This document shows, piece after piece, positions 8,302-15,415 of a stretch of DNA of 64,000 bases (within the stretch, counting starts at the first letter, position 1; every line of letters starts with the position of its first letter). A program made the position numbers and the translations under genes. Source of the stretch: Ferrovibrio sp. (GTDB lineage Bacteria > Pseudomonadota > Alphaproteobacteria > Ferrovibrionales > Ferrovibrionaceae); the NCBI RefSeq assembly GCF_019636075.1, contig NZ_JAHBYG010000005.1, forward strand, positions 62,001 through 126,000, written 5' to 3'. The notes beneath the pieces were generated by a model that had not been told where the DNA came from, did no database searches, and saw nothing but the letters and a program-made list of their open reading frames with translations.

Positions 8302-9776
8302 GCGGCATGGTCTCCTGCAAGCCGGCCGAACACCGAACCCGACATCAGGCCGGTTCCGCCCGGATAGTTGAAGTAGAAGATTCCACCCACGAGTTCACCG
8401 GCCGCATAGAGGCCGGGAATTTCAATATGATCGGTATCCAGCACCTGGCCGCTTTCGGGATTGATGCGCAATCCGCCGAAGGTGAAGGTGATGCCGCAAC
8501 CGACTTGATAAGCTTCGAAGGGACCATCCTCGATGGTGTTCGCCCAATTGGTCTTGTTCACCGCCAGACCTTCGGTGCCGCGCGCATCCTTCACATTCGG
8601 ATTGAACGGCACATCGCGCTTCACGGCAGCATTGTAGGCCTTGATCTCATCCACGAAAGCCTTGGGATCAACGCCTTCGAGCTTGGTGGCCAGTTCTTCG
8701 ATGCTGTTGGCACTCACCTTGGTAACCCGCTTGATGCGATATTCATCGCGCAGCAGATGGGTCACCTTCTTGTCGAAAATCTGCCAGGCCATTTGGCCCG
8801 GCTGATTGAGAATCACGCGGCCATATTTGGCATAGGTGTAGTTGCGGAAATCCGCACCTTCATCCACGAAGCGGCGGCCGGTGGCATTCACCATGATGCC
8901 GAAGGGATAGGAATGCTTCTGGAAATTATCGCCGACCGTAAGATCGCCGAATTCCGGCGCATTGAAATCCCAACCCACTGCATGGCAGCCGGACCAGTTG
9001 CCAGCCGGCGAGGCGCCGATATCCAGCGCCATCCGGATGCCATCGCCGGTGTTGAAGCGGGTGCCGCGCACGCGGGCCAGCTCCCAGCCTGGGCCGAGAT
9101 AGCGCGTGCGCCATTCGGTGTTGGATTCGAAGCCGCCCGAGCACAGCACCACCGACTTTGCGGCAATATCATACGTCTCGGCGCCGCGCTTCACGCGCAC
9201 GCCGGTAACCGCATGGCCATCGTAGATCAGCGCAGTGACACGGGTGCCGTATTCGATGCGGATGCCCTGCTTCTTGGCAATCGCCGTATGCTGTTCGATC
9301 AAGCCGGGACCGCCGCCCCAAAATTCCACGGTGAGGCCACCCCAGAATTTGAACTTGCCATCGATCTTGAAAGCCTGCCGGCCATAGATCGGCGCAAAAC
9401 GCAGGCCCTTGCCACGCATCCAGCGCATGGTATCGAGCGAATCGCCAACCAGACGCTCGCACAAAGCAGGATCGGTGCGGAATTGCGTGACGCGGAACAT
9501 GTCGTCGAAGAATTGCTCACGCGTATAGGTGCCGAAATCAGTGCGCGCCACTTCCTCATCGGTGAGATCGGGCATAATCGCCCGCAGGTCATCCACGCCG
9601 TTATACACACAGCGGATCGCACCAGCCGTAAAACGCGAATTGCCGCCGCTTTCCTCTTCCGGTGCGCGCTCCAGGATCAAAACTTCAGCGCCTTTTTCGC
9701 GCGCTGCTAAAGCCGCGCAGAAAGCGGCATTCCCGGCACCAACGATGACTACGGGCTTATCTGCGGAAGACGACAC
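8298..9776 (-). CDS. FAD-dependent oxidoreductase, tricarballylate dehydrogenase (TcuA)/fumarate-reductase flavoprotein type
   Basis: A flavoprotein with an N-terminal dinucleotide-binding motif VVIVGAGNAAFCAALAAREK and EESGGNSRFTAGAIR. The C-terminal block GLYAAGELVGGIFYFNYPGG is typical of TcuA-like FAD dehydrogenases. I chose the GTG at 9776, giving 492 residues, because AGAGGT lies eight bases before it and the FAD motif starts about eight residues in. The frame stays open to 9929, but the extension (Cys/Arg-rich) does not look coding. The enzyme would oxidise or reduce a carboxylated substrate or hydroxylated intermediate. It is first in an operon with the Rieske oxygenase genes. Confidence 0.88.
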   Translation of the reverse strand: MSSSADKPVVIVGAGNAAFCAALAAREKGAEVLILERAPEEESGGNSRFTAGAIRCVYNGVDDLRAIMPDLTDEEVARTDFGTYTREQFFDDMFRVTQFRTDPALCERLVGDSLDTMRWMRGKGLRFAPIYGRQAFKIDGKFKFWGGLTVEFWGGGPGLIEQHTAIAKKQGIRIEYGTRVTALIYDGHAVTGVRVKRGAETYDIAAKSVVLCSGGFESNTEWRTRYLGPGWELARVRGTRFNTGDGIRMALDIGASPAGNWSGCHAVGWDFNAPEFGDLTVGDNFQKHSYPFGIMVNATGRRFVDEGADFRNYTYAKYGRVILNQPGQMAWQIFDKKVTHLLRDEYRIKRVTKVSANSIEELATKLEGVDPKAFVDEIKAYNAAVKRDVPFNPNVKDARGTEGLAVNKTNWANTIEDGPFEAYQVGCGITFTFGGLRINPESGQVLDTDHIEIPGLYAAGELVGGIFYFNYPGGTGLMSGSVFGRLAGDHAA

Positions 9777-10218
9777 TGGCAATACCTCTGAATGACGAGC
9801 CTCTGAAATTCGACACGCAGGGCATCTCCCAGGGCAGGAAAGGCCTTGCAAAATCGAAGCCAAAACCGATCGGCAATCCGTGACATGAAAACCGGCATCG
9901 CCCTCGGCAACAGCATTATTCCACAGCAAGTATTCCTGTGTATACAGTAAAATGCGACATTATTCTTACGCTGCCTACTGTCGGATTTCCGCTCCCGCAC
10001 CATACAGGTGTGATGCCATGCGCGGCGAAGTAGCATGCCTTTTCATGCCCTCGCATGATGGTTCTGCCACGGATGAATTCCTATGCATGTCCCTGCGAAA
10101 AATTGCCCTGATTCTTCGGCAATTCTTCGGCGCGGCGCGGATAGCTGGCGGAGAAATGAGCGGGCTGCCTTTAATCTGGTCTGAACGCCCAGGAAGCCTT
10201 TCGCTCAAGCAATCGCAA
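9777..10218. other. 442-bp intergenic region, promoter side of the Rieske oxygenase operon
   Basis: No convincing gene is present; open frames crossing it are antisense shadows of the neighbour at 10219-11208. It receives the end of the large minus-strand operon and must hold the promoter for the operon starting at 9776. The only clear element is the palindrome TGTATACA at 9939-9946, described separately. The stretch 9920-9970 is more AT-rich than its surroundings. Confidence 0.6.
9939..9946. promoter_or_regulatory. Candidate GntR-type operator TGTATACA
   Basis: Perfect 8-bp palindrome in the context CTGTGTATACAGTA, about 165 bp upstream of the flavoprotein/Rieske operon. The same 8-mer lies at 22983-22990 between the two divergent operons, and its core GTATAC occurs twice before the GntR/FCD gene at 40799. 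GTATAC fits the known FadR-subfamily GntR consensus GTM-KAC. Function is inferred. Confidence 0.45.
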
Positions 10219-11208
10219 TCACACCTTGGCGAGCGACAGTGTGGCGGCAGCAAACAGATCGGCGGCTTCCAGTTTGCGCCGCGTGAGACCTTGCTCGAAA
10301 GCATATTGGGTGATGGCGGAAATCTCGGTGGCATTTTCGGCCGCGCCATAGCGCCAAAAATCGCGGCCCATCAGCGCCCGAGTCTTTTCCAGTTCGTCCA
10401 CCGGCCAGGGCAATGTTGTGTAGAGGCTGCCAACATTTTCCATGGCGGCATAGCAAAGCTCTTTCGCTTGCTGAAAGGCCTTCAGCACAGCCACGGCCAA
10501 CCAGGGATGCTGATCCAGCAACCGGCGACGAATCCCCACCAGATGCATGATCGGGAAAATCCCAGTCTTGGAGAAATACGCCGCTTCCACGGCGCGATAA
10601 TCCGGAAACAGCCGCTTGATGCGCGGCTCGCGCGCCATGCTGCTGGGCGAGCGCGCCGAAATCAATGCATCGATGCGGCCTTCCGCCAGCGCCGCAGCAA
10701 GCGTATCCGCAGCATCCAACGCGCGCAGTTCCACGCCCGCCGGCAGATCCAGCGCCACCATGGGCACGCGGCCGACATCTTCAAGGCCGCCGGCGCGCCA
10801 ACGGATGGCCGACGGCGCCACACCATATTCATGCTGCAAGATGCCGCGCACCCAGAGCGCCGCGGTCATCTGGTAATCCGGCAAGCCGACAATGCGGCCG
10901 GCCAGATCGGCAGGCTTTGCAATGCCGCTATCGGGCCGCAGATAGATCGAGGAATGCCGGAACAGGCGCGATGGAAAAACCGGGATGCCGATATAAGCAT
11001 TCTTGCCTTGATCCACCGCCACCATCTGGCTGGAAAGCGAAAGCTCGGTGATATCGAATTCCTCATGGCGAAAAGCGCGATGAAAGGCCTCTTCCGGCGA
11101 CATCGCCAGCGGCACGATCTCGCAGCCTTCCACCTGCACCCGGCCATCGAACAAGGCACGGGTGCGATCATATCCGCCGCAAGCCAGGCTCAGGGTGAGT
11201 TTTGCCAT
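10219..11208 (-). CDS. 4,5-dihydroxyphthalate decarboxylase-like / periplasmic-binding-fold protein
   Basis: A 329-residue protein whose N-terminus LTLSLACGGYDRTRALFDGR and PEEAFHRAFRHEEFDITELS match the family annotated as 4,5-dihydroxyphthalate decarboxylase. That family is related to periplasmic binding proteins, but here no signal peptide is visible, which suggests a cytoplasmic enzyme. The ATG at 11208 follows an AGGGAAG ribosome site; the longer frame to 11442 overlaps the amidase gene and is not coding-like. It is the last gene of the eleven-gene operon. A decarboxylase of a hydroxylated aromatic acid would fit the context, but members of this family are often misannotated. Confidence 0.8.
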   Translation of the reverse strand: MAKLTLSLACGGYDRTRALFDGRVQVEGCEIVPLAMSPEEAFHRAFRHEEFDITELSLSSQMVAVDQGKNAYIGIPVFPSRLFRHSSIYLRPDSGIAKPADLAGRIVGLPDYQMTAALWVRGILQHEYGVAPSAIRWRAGGLEDVGRVPMVALDLPAGVELRALDAADTLAAALAEGRIDALISARSPSSMAREPRIKRLFPDYRAVEAAYFSKTGIFPIMHLVGIRRRLLDQHPWLAVAVLKAFQQAKELCYAAMENVGSLYTTLPWPVDELEKTRALMGRDFWRYGAAENATEISAITQYAFEQGLTRRKLEAADLFAAATLSLAKV

Positions 11209-11218
11209 GGTTCTTCCC

Positions 11219-12571
11219 TCAATCCAGCGGTGGCAGCTTGGTCTGCCTGGGTAGCACGCGTTCCAATCCATAGGCCGCACGCAGCAAGCTTGCCTCATCA
11301 TGATACCGGCCGGCAAGCTGCAACGAAATCGGTAAGCCCTTGCTGCAAAAGCCGATGGGCAGCGCAATCGCCGGATGGCCGGTGAGATTGAACGGCGCGC
11401 GGGCCTGGCGGGCATAGCTATGCTGCAAGGCGGCTTCGTCATCGATACGGCAGATCGAATCGAAGGAATTCGGCACCAGCAGAATATCCACGCCTGCGAA
11501 TAACTCCTGCACGCCGGTAATCACCCTGCGGCGCAGGCGTTGAGCGCACAGCAGGTCTTCCGCCGCCAGGAAAGCGCCCGGCAACAACCGCTTGCGGGTG
11601 GATACCGCAAAATCCCCAGCCCGATTGCGCAGATCCTGGGCATGGATCGACCAGCCCTCGGCCTGCAGGATGACGCGATTGACGGTTTGCAGAAAACCCA
11701 GATCGGGCAATTCTACATCGCAGATATCCGCGCCGGCATCGCGCAAGGCGACGATCGCCTTTTCCAGCGCGGCGGCCACCTGCGATTCGCAGAGCGCCAG
11801 AAAATTGCGCACCACACCGATGCGCAGGCCGGCTAATCCCTTATCAAGATGAGCCGTATAGGCCGCAGGCTTTTGCGCCAGCATTTCCAGCAACAATGCG
11901 GCATCGGCCACCGAACGGCAAAGCGGGCCGACATGATCCAGAGAGGGAGCCAGTGGAAACACGCCATCGCGCGGCACCAGGTCGTAGGTCGGCTTCAGGC
12001 CGACAATGCCGCAGGCACCGGCAGGATTACGGATCGAACCCGCCGTATCGGTGCCCAGCGCGAAGGGCAGCATGCCGGCAGCCACCGCCACGCCCGCGCC
12101 GGAAGACGACCCGCCCGGATGATGATCGCGGTTCCAGGGATTGCGCGCCGGCGGAAACGGCAGATCGAAACTCGGCCCGCCCAGGGCGAATTCATGGGTA
12201 GCCAGCTTGCCCATCAGCACCGCACCGGCCTGGCGCATCAATGCCGTGACATGCGCATCATGGACCGCGATATGATGCAGGCGCAGCTTGGAATGGCAGG
12301 TTGTGGGTTGGCCCGCCGCATCGATCACATCCTTCAATCCATAAGGCACGCCATCAATGGCACTGAGCGGTTTACCCTGGCGCCAGCGGACCTCGGATTG
12401 CCGTGCATCCAGCAAGGCCGTATCCATCTCGCGGCGAATGAAGGCATTGAGGCTGGGTTCATGCTTTTCGATCCGGGCCAGCAGGGCTTGAGTCACCGCG
12501 ACAGGCGACAATGCGCCTTTGCGATAGGCATCGCCCAGATCGGTTGCCGAAAGCCAAACCGGATCAGTCAT
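11219..12571 (-). CDS. Amidase (amidase signature family, AtzE/GatA-like)
   Basis: A 450-residue amidase-signature hydrolase with the Ser-cisSer-Lys architecture: catalytic-lysine region IDGVPYGLKDVIDAAG, then PGGSSSGAGVAVAAGM and GTDTAGSIRNPAGACG with the nucleophile serine, and GIVGLKPTY. It hydrolyses a C-N amide bond. The start MTDPVW at 12571 overlaps the end of a 59-codon upstream gene by 8 bp, as in the AtzG-AtzE and GatC-GatA pairs. The extended frame to 12724 is the shadow of that small gene. The substrate is unknown; position in the operon suggests an amide formed during ring breakdown. Confidence 0.9.
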   Translation of the reverse strand: MTDPVWLSATDLGDAYRKGALSPVAVTQALLARIEKHEPSLNAFIRREMDTALLDARQSEVRWRQGKPLSAIDGVPYGLKDVIDAAGQPTTCHSKLRLHHIAVHDAHVTALMRQAGAVLMGKLATHEFALGGPSFDLPFPPARNPWNRDHHPGGSSSGAGVAVAAGMLPFALGTDTAGSIRNPAGACGIVGLKPTYDLVPRDGVFPLAPSLDHVGPLCRSVADAALLLEMLAQKPAAYTAHLDKGLAGLRIGVVRNFLALCESQVAAALEKAIVALRDAGADICDVELPDLGFLQTVNRVILQAEGWSIHAQDLRNRAGDFAVSTRKRLLPGAFLAAEDLLCAQRLRRRVITGVQELFAGVDILLVPNSFDSICRIDDEAALQHSYARQARAPFNLTGHPAIALPIGFCSKGLPISLQLAGRYHDEASLLRAAYGLERVLPRQTKLPPLD

Positions 12572-12743
12572 GCAGCACCTGCATCGGCGGCCAGGCTTCT
12601 TCTTCCGGCGTGAGTATACGCGCCTTGGCCATCGCGGCGCGCTGCTGCGCAGCCAACTTGATGGCAGCCTCCACTTCATCGGGGAATTCCGCCAGAGTTT
12701 TGGCCAGACCAGCGGCTTCAGCAAGCGGAGCGACAGGCGACAT
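12564..12743 (-). CDS. Small AtzG/GatC-like amidase partner protein
   Basis: A 59-codon gene preceded by a strong AAGGAGG four bases before the ATG, ending eight bases inside the amidase start (ATGACTGA). The product runs MSPVAPLAEAAGLAKTLAEF, then a charged helix FPDEVEAAIKLAAQQRAAM and an acidic tail with TPEEEAWPPM. Length, helical nature, C-terminal Glu/Pro-rich segment and coupling to an amidase fit the AtzG-like (DUF4089) or GatC-type stabilising subunits. Similarity is by pattern only, so the family is tentative, but that the gene is translated is well supported. Confidence 0.65.
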   Translation of the reverse strand: MSPVAPLAEAAGLAKTLAEFPDEVEAAIKLAAQQRAAMAKARILTPEEEAWPPMQVLHD

Positions 12744-12752
12744 GGGGCCTCC

Positions 12753-13739
12753 TTAAGGGATCAATACGGCGCGCCCCTTAAGGCTGCGCTGCACCAAGCC
12801 TTGCAGAGCTTCGCCATAGCGATCAAGCGGAAAAGTATCCACCGGACCGGCCTTGATCTTGCCCGCTTCGAAAAACCCGAAGACTTCCGTGAAGCATTGC
12901 CGCACCAGATCAGGCATCCGTTTGCGGTAATCGCTGATTTGCAGACCGCTGACTTCGATATTCTTCACCAACAGATAATTCGCCTTCACCTCGGGGATGC
13001 GCCCGGCAGCGAAGCCGATCACCACCAGCCGCCCGCGCCAAGCCATCGCCCGCAAGGCGGCATCGAACATATCGCCGCCCAGCATATCCAGCACCACATC
13101 GGCGCCCTTGCCGTTATTGGCGGCATAAACCTGCTGGCGCAGGCTTTCGCGCAGATCCGGCTGCGACAGATCGATCAGCGCATCGGCACCCAATGCCAAA
13201 GCCACATCGCCCTTGGCCGCCGCCGAAACCGCAGCCAGCACACGCGCGCCCAACGCCTTGGCTAGCTGTACACCAGCCAGGCCTACGGCGCCCGTTGCGC
13301 CAAGTACCAGCACGGTTTCGCCCGGCTGCACCCGGCCGCGCTCACGCAAACCGAACCATGCCGTATCGAAGGCCAGGCTGACCGTTGCGGCAGCGTTGAA
13401 ATCCATCGCATCAGGCAGCCGATAGCATTGCCCGGCCGAAACCGCCACGCGTTCCGCATAGCCGCCGGTTTCCGCCATGGCCAGAACACGGTCGCCGATC
13501 TTCAAATCGGTTACGCCTGCGCCCAAAGCAGCAATTATGCCGGCAGGGCCCTTACCGGGAATGAAGGGCAGTGGCGGTTTGAACTGATATTTGCCGGCGA
13601 TCACCACGGTATCGACGAAATTCACCGGCGCGGCTTTCACTTGCACAACCACTTCGCCCGGGCCGGGCGCAGGATCGGGCACGATCTCAACCTTAGCCGC
13701 ATCCAGCGGACCGAAATCACGAACCAGAACTGCGCGCAT
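12753..13739 (-). CDS. NADPH:quinone oxidoreductase family (zinc-independent MDR) protein
   Basis: A 328-residue medium-chain dehydrogenase/reductase. It has VKAAPVNFVDTVVIAGKY, PFIPGKGPAGIIAALG and the nucleotide motif VLVLGATGAVGLAGVQLAKA near residue 140. The zinc-ligand cysteines of alcohol dehydrogenases are absent, placing it with quinone oxidoreductases and enoyl reductases. The ATG at 13739 is chosen because it begins the MRAVLVRDFG strand; the frame to 13808 overlaps the ligase gene. One base separates it from the acyl-CoA ligase stop. It may reduce an enone or enoyl-CoA made in the same pathway. Confidence 0.88.
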   Translation of the reverse strand: MRAVLVRDFGPLDAAKVEIVPDPAPGPGEVVVQVKAAPVNFVDTVVIAGKYQFKPPLPFIPGKGPAGIIAALGAGVTDLKIGDRVLAMAETGGYAERVAVSAGQCYRLPDAMDFNAAATVSLAFDTAWFGLRERGRVQPGETVLVLGATGAVGLAGVQLAKALGARVLAAVSAAAKGDVALALGADALIDLSQPDLRESLRQQVYAANNGKGADVVLDMLGGDMFDAALRAMAWRGRLVVIGFAAGRIPEVKANYLLVKNIEVSGLQISDYRKRMPDLVRQCFTEVFGFFEAGKIKAGPVDTFPLDRYGEALQGLVQRSLKGRAVLIP

Positions 13740-13740
13740 A

Positions 13741-15405
13741 TTACGCCCCCTGCTTTTGCCAGCGAACCGGCTCGGGCTGCAAACGCCCATCGGAAAGCCA
13801 GACCACAAGTTCGCGCTTCAATATCTTGCCGCTGCTGGTGAGCGGTATCTCCGGCACAGCGGCAAAATATTCCGGCATGTCGAAACGCGACAACCCAACC
13901 GCGTCGAGATGCGCCAGGATTTCCGGCGCGCTCACGCTCTTGCCCTTGCGTGCGGCAACAACCAGGCAAACCTTTTCGCCCAACCGGGCATCGGGCACGG
14001 CAATAGCCGCCACGCGTTCCAGCGCTGGGTGCCGCATGGCCAAATCCTCGATCTTGGCCGGATAGATATTATGGCCGCCACGGATGATCACGTCTTTCTT
14101 GCGGCCGGTGATGCGCAGATAGCCATTCTCGTCGATCCAACCGAGATCGCCGGTGAGAAACCAACCATCCTTATTGAAGGAATCTTCGGTGGCGGTCTGG
14201 TCGTTGAAATAGCCCAGCATCAAACTGGCGCCACGGCCGGCAATCTGTCCGATCTCGCCCACCGGGGCTTCGAGATCGGGATTATCCTGCCGGAAAATGC
14301 GCACTTCGTAGCCACCGCAGGCATGGCCGCAGCTTTCCACGATCAATTTGGGGTCATCGCTGGGCAGCGTATATTGATGCGAGCAGGTTTCCGTCATGCC
14401 ATAGCCGCTCTGCGGCACAACGCCCAGCCGCAGCAACTCGGCCACCACTTCGCGCGGCGCGGCGGCACCGGAGATGCGGAAACCCTTCACCCGGCCCAAG
14501 GCCGCGAAGCCGCGTTCGCGCATTTCACTCAACAGGTCGATGGCATGGGTGGGCACGCCGATCAGATAGCTGGTGCCGGTACCCACGATGCGATCCAGCA
14601 AGCTTTGACCGCGCGGCAGATCATGCACAACCAACTCGCCGCCGATAGCCAAAGCCGCGATCAGCGCACCCATGCCGAGATTATGGCTGAGCGGGCTGAG
14701 CGTGTAGATCACCGTCTCGGCATCCAGGCTCCAATCCTTTGCCACGGCGCGCACCGAGGCCAGCAAGGTGTTGTCGCTATGCAACACGCCCTTGGGCTGG
14801 CCAGACGTACCCGAAGTGAAAGCCAGATACATAGGCCGGTTCGGATCGTTGGTTGCCGGCGGCGCATCGCTATCGGCAACTGGCAGATCGCCAAAGGGCA
14901 ATTGATCCGCCATGGTTTCGTTCAAGGCCGGCAGGGCATAAACCGCGCAAAGCGATTCCAACTTGGAGGAAGCGAAAATATCGTTTCGTTCGGCATCGGC
15001 ACCATAGCCCGGCTGGGCGATCAAGGCGCGCGCGCGGGTGCGTTCCATCAGATCGAGGATTTCGCCAGTAGTGTGATCCCGATGCAGCGACGGGCAGCAG
15101 AGATAGCCATTACGCGAACATGCCAGCAGCGCCACGGCGGTTTCGATCCGGCTAGGCAGCCACACTGCCACGCGCTGCCCGCGCCGCACGCCCTTACGCG
15201 CCAGATCGGCAGCCAAGCGATCCGCAGCAGCCAACAGCTCGCGGTAATTCACCCGGCGGAAACGGTCGCGCAAAGCCGGATGCGCGGGCGCCTTAGCCGC
15301 ATGTTGCGAAGCCAGGGCATAAATCGTATCGGCGCCCCAAAAGCCATCCCTTGCATGGGTTTGCAGGCGTTCGGTGCTGAGCAGGGTAAGCAGCGTGTTG
15401 GTCAT
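13741..15405 (-). CDS. AMP-dependent acyl-CoA ligase / synthetase
   Basis: A 554-residue ANL-superfamily enzyme. The phosphate loop AFTSGTSGQPKGVLHSD, the motif SGYGMTETCSHQYTLP, and the hinge and C-terminal domain DGWFLTGDLGWIDENGYLRI and GRKKDVIIRGGHNIYPAKIE are present. The C-terminal SSGKILKREL carries the catalytic lysine. It activates a carboxylic acid to its CoA thioester through an acyl-AMP. The sequence recalls ligases for alicyclic or aromatic acids, but the substrate cannot be fixed. It lies between the molybdenum hydroxylases and the dehydrogenase in the same operon. Confidence 0.92.
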   Translation of the reverse strand: MTNTLLTLLSTERLQTHARDGFWGADTIYALASQHAAKAPAHPALRDRFRRVNYRELLAAADRLAADLARKGVRRGQRVAVWLPSRIETAVALLACSRNGYLCCPSLHRDHTTGEILDLMERTRARALIAQPGYGADAERNDIFASSKLESLCAVYALPALNETMADQLPFGDLPVADSDAPPATNDPNRPMYLAFTSGTSGQPKGVLHSDNTLLASVRAVAKDWSLDAETVIYTLSPLSHNLGMGALIAALAIGGELVVHDLPRGQSLLDRIVGTGTSYLIGVPTHAIDLLSEMRERGFAALGRVKGFRISGAAAPREVVAELLRLGVVPQSGYGMTETCSHQYTLPSDDPKLIVESCGHACGGYEVRIFRQDNPDLEAPVGEIGQIAGRGASLMLGYFNDQTATEDSFNKDGWFLTGDLGWIDENGYLRITGRKKDVIIRGGHNIYPAKIEDLAMRHPALERVAAIAVPDARLGEKVCLVVAARKGKSVSAPEILAHLDAVGLSRFDMPEYFAAVPEIPLTSSGKILKRELVVWLSDGRLQPEPVRWQKQGA

Positions 15406-15415
15406 GGCTTCTTGT

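Noticed and set aside
9777..9929. Longer N-terminus of the TcuA-like flavoprotein
   Set aside because: The extra 51 residues are Cys/Arg-rich with no family match, and a ribosome site AGAGGT stands before the GTG at 9776.
9952..11385. A 477-codon plus-strand open frame starting in the large intergenic gap
   Set aside because: Most of it is antisense to the decarboxylase-like gene and the amidase; the part in the gap has no recognisable domain or ribosome site.
12614..12619. A fifth GTATAC site
   Set aside because: It lies within the coding sequence of the small AtzG-like gene, far from a promoter, so it was not taken as an operator.
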